This document shows, one piece after another, positions 7,917-13,579 of a stretch of 13,658 nucleotides of DNA. The translations under genes and the position numbers were made by a program. The DNA is from Deltaproteobacteria bacterium. Lineage in GTDB: Bacteria; Desulfobacterota; Desulfarculia; Adiutricales; Adiutricaceae. The stretch is from NCBI GenBank assembly GCA_031269135.1, contig JAISZP010000019.1, positions 1 through 13,658 on the forward strand, in the 5' to 3' direction. A model generated the notes under the pieces. It saw nothing but the letters and a program-made list of their open reading frames with translations, did no database searches and was not told the DNA's origin. Every line of letters starts with the position of its first letter. Position 1 is the stretch's first letter.

Positions 7917-8097
7917 GCTTTTTGCTCAGATGGGTATTTTGCTAGTTCAATTATAAACTTAGGTTCCTATTGTGAATAATATATCCGTCATAAGGTTTAA
8001 TCGTAATCAAGACCAAATATAGAGGGATGCCGATTTTTTTTCTTCGTTAAAACCTACCGATGAGATTCGATTGGTTTATAACACCTCAATATTATTC

Positions 8098-8126
8098 AGA
8101 AAAATTTTTTTCTAAAAAATTTTTCT
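8098..8126. repeat. 13-bp perfect AT-rich inverted repeat
   Basis: AGAAAAATTTTTT (8098-8110) and AAAAAATTTTTCT (8114-8126) are exact reverse complements with a 3-nt spacer. It could be a cruciform, a protein-binding site in curved A-tract DNA, or a weak bidirectional terminator. It contains only two C-G pairs. Confidence 0.65.
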
Positions 8127-8212
8127 TCTTGCCTTTTAAGAAAAAATGTTTTATTCTGTTTATATGATCGTTTGTTAGCTTTGCTGCTTAGGCCTGTTAA
8201 TAAGCGCCATCG

Positions 8213-8294
8213 AAAAAAAACCGCTAAACCAAGTAACTAACGTTAAGTCGCTTGATGTTTTTAGGCTTTAAAGCCAAGTATGACAGTTTAGCGG
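8213..8294 (-). terminator. Minus-strand hairpin followed by T8, possible terminator
   Basis: Read on the minus strand, CCGCTAAAC (8294-8286) pairs perfectly with GTTTAGCGG (8229-8221), directly followed by eight T (8220-8213). The 56-nt interior contains two further palindromes, GGCTTTAAAGCC (8264-8275) and TAACGTTA (8238-8245), so the whole can fold compactly. It lies 88 bp beyond the stop of the minus-strand ORF at 8382-8582, which gives that ORF some support. The long interior makes it atypical. Confidence 0.45.
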
Positions 8295-8381
8295 ATGAAT
8301 ATCTTTCTTTGCTCAAAAATTTGTTCCATTAACATATAAAAGTTACACAAAATAGTAAATCGTATAAGACCCGCCTCTTAA

Positions 8382-8582
8382 TTAACGATTGTTCGTTAAG
8401 CGCCTTTTTATCTCATTGATTTCGTGTTTTATTTTGTCTCTTAAAAGATGCCCAAGTGCCGTCTTTTTTCCTGTTGGTTCTAAGACGGCTTCCGAAATGG
8501 ATTTCAAGAGGGTTGGCGACAGGGTTGCAAGATAAGCGGCCCTAAACTGCCGCTTCCCACGATCGATGTTGAAAAGATTCAT
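8382..8582 (-). CDS. Small basic ORF, doubtful
   Basis: This 66-codon ORF starts at ATG 8582 and encodes a basic, helical peptide (R-G-K-R-Q-F-R-A-A-Y; C-terminal K-H-E-I-N-E-I-K-R-R-L). No family is recognised. No Shine-Dalgarno precedes the ATG, and it lies only 19 bp from the oppositely directed start at 8602, leaving no room for separate promoters. In favour are a balanced codon composition within AT-rich surroundings and the T8 hairpin downstream. It may be the remnant of a larger gene: the frame stays open upstream to a TAG near 8616. Confidence 0.33.
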   Translation of the reverse strand: MNLFNIDRGKRQFRAAYLATLSPTLLKSISEAVLEPTGKKTALGHLLRDKIKHEINEIKRRLTNNR

Positions 8583-8601
8583 CAGCTTACGGAGGCTGTG
8601 T

Positions 8602-9072
8602 ATGGCGAATACCGTCTATATAGACGCTGTCGAGAGTCTGCCGAAGAAAAATTTGGTAGGCTACTGCTCTATTTTAAACTCTGCGGATGTTTCCCGCTAC
8701 TATGACCTTCTTTGGTATAAATTTTTGGAACGCCTAAGTAGGACGTTGATTCCAAAAGGGCGTGAATTATATGGAGTTTGCGCTAATTTAAAGTATAGCG
8801 GCTTTTTTGAATATTGGACTTGTGTCGAAGTTTTCGCTGACGATGTCATTCCTGACGATCTGGTGTCGATCCCTATGGATGCGGGCACCTACGGAAGCAG
8901 GGTCGAAAGACCGGAAAGGCCGCTTCCGTTGGTTTACAGCCAGGTTTCCGAAAACTGGGAAGCGCCGTCTGATTATATTTTAAACTGGAAACTGCCGTTC
9001 TTCGAGCTATATAAACCTAACTGGGCTAATCGGATGGTCGTAAAGTTTTGCGTGCCCTTATTTAGCTCTTGA
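8602..9072 (+). CDS. Stand-alone GyrI-like/AraC-type effector-binding domain protein
   Basis: This 156-residue protein resembles the small-molecule-binding domain found at the C-terminus of Rob/BmrR-type regulators and as free-standing GyrI/SbmC or Cass2-like proteins. Diagnostic features are Y-G-V-C near residue 57, V-S-I-P-M-D-A-G-T-Y-G-S (about 87-98, the 'iPaGtYa' strand), S-E-N-W-E-A-P-S-D-Y-I-L (about 116-127) and the terminal F-E-L-Y-K-P then V-V-K-F-C-V-P-L strand. There is no DNA-binding domain, so it may sense or sequester a ligand or bind a partner. The start ATG 8602 is set by GGAGG (8591-8595) 6 nt upstream; an earlier in-frame start at 8566 lacks such a site. A 14-bp tandem repeat begins within its last codons. 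No partner regulator is adjacent. The family call rests on motif resemblance. Confidence 0.72.
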   Translation: MANTVYIDAVESLPKKNLVGYCSILNSADVSRYYDLLWYKFLERLSRTLIPKGRELYGVCANLKYSGFFEYWTCVEVFADDVIPDDLVSIPMDAGTYGSRVERPERPLPLVYSQVSENWEAPSDYILNWKLPFFELYKPNWANRMVVKFCVPLFSS

Positions 9073-9132
9073 TGTTCAGCTATCATGATGTTTAGTTCTT
9101 GATGCTTAGCTTTTGATGTTTAGATCTTGACG
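9061..9132 (+). repeat. 14-bp tandem repeat over the 3' end of the GyrI-like gene
   Basis: Units TGATGTTTAGTTCT (9086-9099), TGATGCTTAGCTTT (9100-9113) and TGATGTTTAGATCT (9114-9127) are contiguous. A 16-bp variant unit starts at 9070, and partial units precede (TTTAGCTCT, 9061-9069) and follow (TGACG, 9128-9132). The TGA of the first unit is the stop codon of the gene, and the partial unit encodes its last residues. Confidence 0.8.
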
Positions 9133-9288
9133 ATTTGCGCTCAAGCCGACTTGGCGAAGAAAGTTATGCTGCAAGACGTCTTTTTGAAAATTGATGGAAT
9201 CAGGATTGAATAGGACGCCGAATATGACTTGCGCTATTTATATTAGATATTGACTACGCTCTAATATAACGGCGCATTTAAAGAGTTT

Positions 9289-9339
9289 GCTCGGCAAGCC
9301 ATGAAGCTCGGCAAGCTATTAAGCTCGGTAGCCGTCAAA
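9289..9339. repeat. 17-bp tandem repeat, about three copies
   Basis: GCTCGGCAAGCCATGAA (9289-9305) and GCTCGGCAAGCTATTAA (9306-9322) agree at 15 of 17 positions. A third, degenerate copy starts with GCTCGG at 9323. The period is exactly 17 bp. Confidence 0.7.
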
Positions 9340-9426
9340 ATGAGTTTGCCGCCCTTTTTGGATTTAAACGACTTGTTTAGACCTAATTTCTTTGCCGAAT
9401 AGAATAATAGCCCGGCTTTTTCTGCG

Positions 9427-9466
9427 GTTCTCCTAGATTTTGGACGCAACCAAGCTCTAGGAGAAC
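9427..9466. repeat. 10-bp perfect inverted repeat with 20-nt loop
   Basis: GTTCTCCTAG (9427-9436) and CTAGGAGAAC (9457-9466) are exact reverse complements. No T run follows on either strand, so a terminator is unlikely. A binding site or a relic of a mobile element end are the alternatives. Confidence 0.6.
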
Positions 9467-9670
9467 TCGATAAGCTGTCGGCGCAGTCAAAAAAAACAAA
9501 TTTGCATTGAGTCGAGATAGTCGATATGGAGCCTTGGCTGAGACCGGGCGACCAACAATTGTGAAAAAATAACAGGTGTCTAGATTAAATGATAGATCTT
9601 TAGCCTAAATTAGCCGTGATGAAAAATTACTTTTGCCGGAATAAAAAGGTAAATATAGCTAACGATACTG

Positions 9671-9741
9671 AAAAAAATAGATGAATGGCAGCGCTATATT
9701 ATTTTTTTAGTTGTTTTGATTGTCGGCATCTAGACTATTCT
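9671..9741 (-). ncRNA. Candidate small RNA behind a consensus promoter
   Basis: Transcription from the promoter at 9747-9775 should start near 9740 on the minus strand. About 70 nt downstream, TAGATG (9732-9727) can pair with CATCTA (9683-9678), immediately followed by T7 (9677-9671), a weak intrinsic terminator. The only ORF inside is ATG 9729 with 11 codons (M-P-T-I-K-T-T-K-K-I-I). An AGGAG at 9744-9740 would lie at or before the transcription start, so translation is unlikely. The existence of the RNA is inferred from promoter plus terminator only. Confidence 0.35.
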
Positions 9742-9746
9742 CCTTT

Positions 9747-9775
9747 ATTATAGCATCTCAATAATAATTTGTCAA
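9747..9775 (-). promoter_or_regulatory. Exact consensus sigma70-type promoter
   Basis: On the minus strand TTGACA (9775-9770) and TATAAT (9752-9747) are separated by exactly 17 bp, a full match to the housekeeping consensus in both hexamers and the spacer. A 7-bp inverted repeat TTATTAT/ATAATAA (9745-9751 and 9761-9767) overlaps the -10 box and spacer and could be an operator. Confidence 0.75.
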
Positions 9776-9988
9776 GAAGATGTATTAGTTTTTAATATAT
9801 CAAAAAAATAGAAAGATTTAATATATTAAAGTTTCTTAATTTACGCTAAATCAAAATATATTGAATTTCAGCTTAAATCATAATAAAAAATCACATTTTT
9901 TACGAAAATTTATACGATTATCTCATTGCAAAAGTAGTTTTTAGTAACGAGTAGTTGAAAATAATTTTTAAATAAAGTATTGATGGAA

Positions 9989-10002
9989 TTTTAGCGCTAA
10001 AA
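9989..10002. repeat. 14-bp perfect palindrome
   Basis: TTTTAGCGCTAAAA is a perfect dyad in otherwise AT-rich DNA without nearby genes. It may be a protein-binding site or a chance occurrence. Confidence 0.4.
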
Positions 10003-10506
10003 AATGTCCGCCAAATCTCCGAATTTTTCCTTAAGATAAAGCGGATTAGTTTTTTATGCCATTTATAGTTTCTCTAAATTTTTATATAAAACTCGACATG
10101 TTAACGCATTAATTTCGTCAAATTCCTAGGTTGTTTTTCACAAAAAACGTATTTCCATATCTAAATCGCCTTTAACTGCACAACATTTTCTTCTTTAAGT
10201 AAAGTTGTTTAAATAGGTATTTAAGGATTAGGGGATTGAGTCAAGTGGAAAAAAATTAGTGTTTTTGGGCTATTGCGTTTAAGACGACTCAAACGACCTG
10301 TCGGAGCAAAAATGCGTTCAGTTCAAATTTTTTACTTTTTTTAGTCCTTGGCGGTTTTTGATGGCCCCTGGCGGCCTTATTTTTAAAGCATTTCAGCAAG
10401 GTACTTTTCTAAAGTCTATTAATACTCGGATAAATCGACTATTATAGTGCTGAAAGCCGCGCCAATAACTAAGTTTATAAGTCAAAAAAAAACATTAAAA
10501 AAATAC

Positions 10507-10534
10507 TTGACTTTATCGAGAATAACCGTAAGAT
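10507..10534 (+). promoter_or_regulatory. Weak promoter-like hexamer pair
   Basis: TTGACT (10507-10512) and TAAGAT (10529-10534) are 16 bp apart. The only ORF behind it (10557-10790, 77 codons) has no family resemblance and no ribosome binding site, so function is doubtful. Confidence 0.25.
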
Positions 10535-11056
10535 CTGTTGTGTCGCCTAATAGTTCTTGTCTTGCTGGCAGATTTCAAGAATTGAGGTATTCGATAATCG
10601 CAACGACAAAAGGATAGCTTTTCGCAAAAGTCAATCCAGTTGCGCATTTCCCAAGACGGAAACAGCAGACTGCCTGGCGATTTGTTCGCATTTTTTACGG
10701 TTATTTTCAGATCATTTAAACTTGGAGAGAGCGCTTTTTCTAATAATTAGGCAAGCCTTCGGGGATATGCTCATTAATCGGCAAAGCTAGTGCTCGCCAC
10801 GAAAAATTACTTTCATCGGTTTTTAGGTTTTGCCGAAGAGGTTTGCGATTTGGTCTTAGGCGCCGCCTTGTGAGCTTCCAAGCGCCCATATGGCGGCGGA
10901 TAAGCGTGACTGCTAGGTTTTGAGCAAACAGCAAATTCATGTTTATTTGCTTTTTGAGGCCGGAATTAATCGAACAATTGCTAGTTGTTTTAATATTTTA
11001 CAAACAATCCGTTCAACTCAACGAAACGTCATCTCTGACCAATACCCCTAAAGTAA

Positions 11057-11343
11057 AGAAGAATCACCTCGCAGTCATACCGCAAAAATGACTATCCTCA
11101 GCCATTCTCTTGCAGCCGTTTGCATGATTACGGCTTGGCGAACAACGAATTTAATCGCAATATCCAATGTTCTTTCGACTTTTTGCGGTATTTGAACGAG
11201 TCGATATTTAAGGATAAGGACGCCTTGTTTTAACGAGCGTTCTTTGATTGGTCGGCCTATTTTGACGCTTGGCGCATAAGAATTTCAGCGTATAAGAACT
11301 ATCGGCCAGTCGAAATCTTTTGCTATGTCGCATTTTATCAAAG
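11057..11343 (+). pseudogene. Possible decayed gene, unidentified
   Basis: One frame reads protein-like for about 95 codons with a single TAA near 11222. Aromatic- and charge-rich text such as F-D-F-L-R-Y-L-N-E-S-I-F-K-D-K-D runs up to the stop, and R-A-F-F-D-W-S-A-Y-F-D-A-W-R continues after it. There is no start codon and no ribosome site. I do not recognise the family. A chance open frame is not excluded. Confidence 0.3.
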
Positions 11344-11601
11344 TCAACAGTAATCATTAGTAATCATCAGGTAAATGCTCTTGTTTAGTTTTGCTTCTTT
11401 ATTTTTACAATTAAATATAGGTTCTAAGTGTCTATCTCCAATGGGAGTCCCATCTTCTTCCAAACAACTGTCTCGCAACGGCGCTTTTATGCGGCAGAGA
11501 CCTTGTTTTTGCATTATATAGTCTAGTCTGTCGGATCTGTCCTGACGGTTTTTGTTTTTCTCTTTTCTAGTCCTGACTTTGGACCTTTTGGTGAAACTAA
11601 C

Positions 11602-12453
11602 ATGAGTCAAAGATCTTTGATCGAGCTGAAGTACAAAATTTTCGGCGAGGTCGTCAACCTTCCCCTGATTGAGGATTCATCTAAGACTAAAGAATTGATC
11701 ATCTTAGAATCCACAATCCTTTTCGCCAAAAAAGGCTTTGACGCCGTCTCTATTAGAGATATCGCCGCTCAAATAGGGATCAAGCCTTCTTCTCTCTACA
11801 ACCATTTCAGCAGCAAAGAGGCTCTGTTTGAAGCGGTCGTCAAGCATGCCGAGGATTTGTACCTTTTGTACTTCAAGTACCTCGACGACATGTTAGGGAC
11901 GGCCGGCACTTTTCCGGAAGTATTGGACTTCATCTTTCTTGAACCGGTCAAGATGTCTAATAGCTTCACGTGTTTCGCCTTCTCTTTGATTCAGACGGAG
12001 CAATTTCGAGACAATCGCTCTTCGATGGTTTACACCAACACGTTCTTGGACTACAGCATCAATTTTTTCAAAAATTGGTTCGACAACTGCATCAACCGCG
12101 GTCTAGCCCAGCCCTTCGACACCAAAACGGCGGCCGCCATCATCATGCATAGTGTTTTGGTCGGCATCAACCTGCGCGTTCACGAATTCTTAAACCAACT
12201 GACGCCCTATTCATTCGCGGAGATGTTCAACGATCTCAAGCGTTTTATTTTGAAACAGGCTTGTCCTGATGCGCTGGTCGCCGCCGACGATCAAAATGCG
12301 TCAAAAACCGTCGCTGCCGATGCCGACGAAACCGACAAAGCCCCCGAAAGCGACGCCCCGCAGGAAACCGTTGATAATATCGAGCAGCTGGATCCTATGG
12401 ATATCGGACTTCCGCTGAAGTTGCTCGGCGGGGCGAATCCTAACGAAGAATGA
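11602..12453 (+). CDS. TetR/AcrR-family transcriptional regulator with acidic C-terminal tail
   Basis: This 283-residue protein has a TetR-type DNA-binding domain at about 28-80. The helix-turn-helix is S-I-R-D-I-A-A-Q-I-G-I-K-P-S-S-L-Y-N-H-F (50-69), followed by S-S-K-E-A-L-F. An all-helical ligand-binding and dimerisation region runs to about 220. Such proteins normally repress nearby genes until a ligand binds. Two additions make it longer than the usual 190-220 residues: about 27 residues before the DNA-binding domain, and a roughly 60-residue Ala/Asp/Glu-rich tail (about 223-283) likely disordered. ATG 11602 has only a weak GGTGA ribosome site. No target gene is adjacent: upstream is the gene desert and downstream are decayed mobile-element genes, so it may be an orphan regulator. 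No intrinsic terminator follows. Confidence 0.88.
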   Translation: MSQRSLIELKYKIFGEVVNLPLIEDSSKTKELIILESTILFAKKGFDAVSIRDIAAQIGIKPSSLYNHFSSKEALFEAVVKHAEDLYLLYFKYLDDMLGTAGTFPEVLDFIFLEPVKMSNSFTCFAFSLIQTEQFRDNRSSMVYTNTFLDYSINFFKNWFDNCINRGLAQPFDTKTAAAIIMHSVLVGINLRVHEFLNQLTPYSFAEMFNDLKRFILKQACPDALVAADDQNASKTVAADADETDKAPESDAPQETVDNIEQLDPMDIGLPLKLLGGANPNEE

Positions 12454-12509
12454 AAGTTCAGTAAAAGCGGGTTTTAAGCGCAAACGTCATCGCGCCGTCG
12501 CCGGCGGTT

Positions 12510-13288
12510 CAAGCCGCCGCTGCAACAGCACGAACTGGAGGTTGACGCGGAGCATCTGAAACCTGCTGGGAGACTACCGCGTGACGGCGCAGTCGACGTT
12601 CTCGCGGCGCGACTCCGGAGGCCCCGGATGCGGCAAGGCTCAAAGGGGCGCTCTCATCAACATCGAGGAGCCGGAGCGCGAAACGGTTCTCATCGACGCA
12701 CCGGCCAAACAGCTCACGGGCGGCGCCGCCTTCACCGGGAGGTTTCTCAGCCAGAACCTCTTTGAGTTCCGTTTCGAGGGCAAGCCTTTCATCAGCGTCA
12801 ATCAGCTTCCGCGCGAAAGCGACGACGCAATCTTCTCTTCAGGCGGAGCAAAGATAATCCTTTTCGACCGCCATTTCACCAAAGCGGAGCAGGACGAAAG
12901 CTTCAAGCAGGATTTCCGCAGGGCCAACAACAAAAGCGCGATCCTCAACCGGCTGATTGCGGCTATCGGTTGATGCTCGAAGTCGGCTTTGACGCGCCAG
13001 GCATTGTGAAGCTCGCCATTGCGAAGAAAGGCATCGTGAAGAACATCATCGCGGAGTATCGGCAGGATGCCGATGCTCCGCGATTGTTTTTCCGGCGGAG
13101 AATATCGCCAAGCGGCAGGGCGATAAACTCCAAACAAGCGAAATATGCGCCCGATACGCGCTGAGGGCAAAAGATGACGACTGTCGCTCGGCGCCAACCG
13201 CTCATTCGTCGCGGATTTACGACGGCGCTGCGAAGTCGTCCACGTTGGCGGATACGGCAATATCGTGGCCGGAATCGCTTTTGCTTGA
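12510..13288 (+). pseudogene. Decayed P4-family phage/plasmid primase-helicase (C-terminal part)
   Basis: The C-terminal superfamily-3 helicase half of a P4-type primase can be read across changing frames. Pieces in order: N-L-L-G-D-Y-R-V-T just after an in-frame TGA (about 12556); P-D-A-A-R-L-K-G-A in another frame (12624-12650); return to L-I-N-I-E-E-P-E-R-E-T-V-L; K-Q-L-T-G-G-A-A-F-T-G-R-F-L; the sensor-type I-S-V-N-Q-L-P-R; then a shift near 12960 to G-Y-R-L-M-L-E-V-G-F; another by 13098 to E-N-I-A-K-R-Q-G-D-K-L-Q-T-S-E-I; and another by 13187 to R-S-F-V-A-D-L-R-R-R with the natural end G-I-A-F-A-stop at 13286-13288. At least five frame changes prove loss of function. The N-terminal primase part and a proper P-loop are missing. 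Such genes replicate phage satellites, plasmids and integrative elements. GC content is well above the preceding desert, a sign of foreign origin. Confidence 0.85.
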
Positions 13289-13289
13289 G

Positions 13290-13505
13290 AGCGGCCAATT
13301 TCCGGGAGCGACTGCCAAAAGGCGTTGCGTCGGCATCTCCATCAATTACCTCGAATTCGAGGCAATTGAAATTTGGATTGCGGATTCGCTCCCGCAATCC
13401 AAGGAACTCAGCCGTGCCGCGATTGCGCATCCAGTTCTGAAGGACTTCGCTCGAAATTCCGCCGGGCGGCCATGAGTACGCGAATAAAGCGGATTGCGGA
13501 GACAA
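13290..13505 (-). pseudogene. KilA-N domain protein relic
   Basis: On the minus strand, 13481-13350 encodes a typical KilA-N core: F-A-Y-S-W-P-P-G-G-I-S-S-E-V-L-Q-N-W-M-R-N-R, then E-F-L-G-L-R-E-R-I-R-N-P-N-F-N-C-L-E-F-E. KilA-N is a DNA-binding domain of phage antirepressor-like proteins. After about 13350 the reading must shift frame (R-N-A-F-W-Q-S-L-P-E is visible near 13325-13296), and the second half of the domain (the 'GRYGGTYAHKDIA' part) is absent because the end of the primase relic begins at 13288. No proper start is found; the N-terminus is degraded. A minus-strand frame stays open from here into the primase region, but that extension is antisense to the primase and not part of this protein. 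Confidence 0.72.
13342..13369. repeat. 28-bp near-perfect palindrome
   Basis: A dyad of 14 pairs with one mismatch is centred on CCTCGAATTCGAGG (13349-13362), and the flanks TCAATT/AATTGA extend it. It lies within the KilA-N relic, so it may be accidental. A second inverted repeat, GGATTGCG/CGCAATCC (13375-13382 and 13393-13400), follows directly. Confidence 0.6.
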
Positions 13506-13579
13506 ACGCAGCGGCGAGTTCGTTGCGGGCGGCGCGAGCCGGCTGACAAAAATCTACGCGCCGACTGTTAAGCCGCCGC

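Larger units (their letters stand above)
7627..8381. other. AT-rich gene-poor stretch with short repeats
   Basis: I see no gene here. There is a tandem pair CAGAAATTTGAAA (7844-7856) and CAGAAATTTTGAAA (7857-7870), a direct repeat AATTTWGACAGACCAT with a 20-bp period (7881-7896 and 7901-7916), a separated inverted repeat ATACAT/ATGTAT around 7764-7797, the AT-rich inverted repeat at 8098-8126, and the minus-strand hairpin at 8213-8294. Confidence 0.6.
9073..11601. other. 2.5-kb AT-rich gene desert
   Basis: No convincing gene is seen. Frames are short and broken, with protein-like pieces around 9140-9205 and 11057-11340 that may be old gene remains. It holds the 14-bp and 17-bp tandem repeats, a 10-bp inverted repeat GTTCTCCTAG/CTAGGAGAAC (9427-9436 and 9457-9466), a perfect 14-bp palindrome TTTTAGCGCTAAAA (9989-10002), an exact-consensus minus-strand promoter (9747-9775), and a plus-strand TTGACT-N16-TAAGAT pair (10507-10534) with nothing clear behind it. 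Confidence 0.65.

Noticed and set aside
8221..8294. Integron attC-like site (GCTAAAC ... GTTTAGC) near a Cass2-like gene
   Set aside because: Both boxes deviate from RYYYAAC/GTTRRRY at one position, the inner L boxes and extrahelical base are not seen, and it lies on the wrong side of the effector-binding gene. The T8 run makes a minus-strand terminator more likely.
9061..9339. CRISPR array from the tandem repeats
   Set aside because: Units of 14 and 17 bp are contiguous without spacers, and no cas gene is present.
9261..9449. 62-codon minus-strand ORF
   Set aside because: Composed mainly of Lys/Ser/Leu codons over the 17-bp repeat; no ribosome site or family motif.
10557..10940. Short ORFs on both strands (77 and 66 codons)
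   Set aside because: No ribosome sites, no recognisable motifs, and they partly oppose each other.
11530..11556. Attenuator-like hairpin with T run before TetR
   Set aside because: Stem of six pairs with a bulge and a 4-nt loop is too weak, and the T run is interrupted.
11344..11610. 88-codon minus-strand ORF overlapping the TetR start
   Set aside because: TTG start without ribosome site, Lys/Arg-rich composition typical of AT-rich antisense reading, overlaps the TetR start codon, no family resemblance.
12963..13505. 180-codon minus-strand ORF
   Set aside because: Only its first third is KilA-N; the rest is antisense to the well-recognised primase relic.
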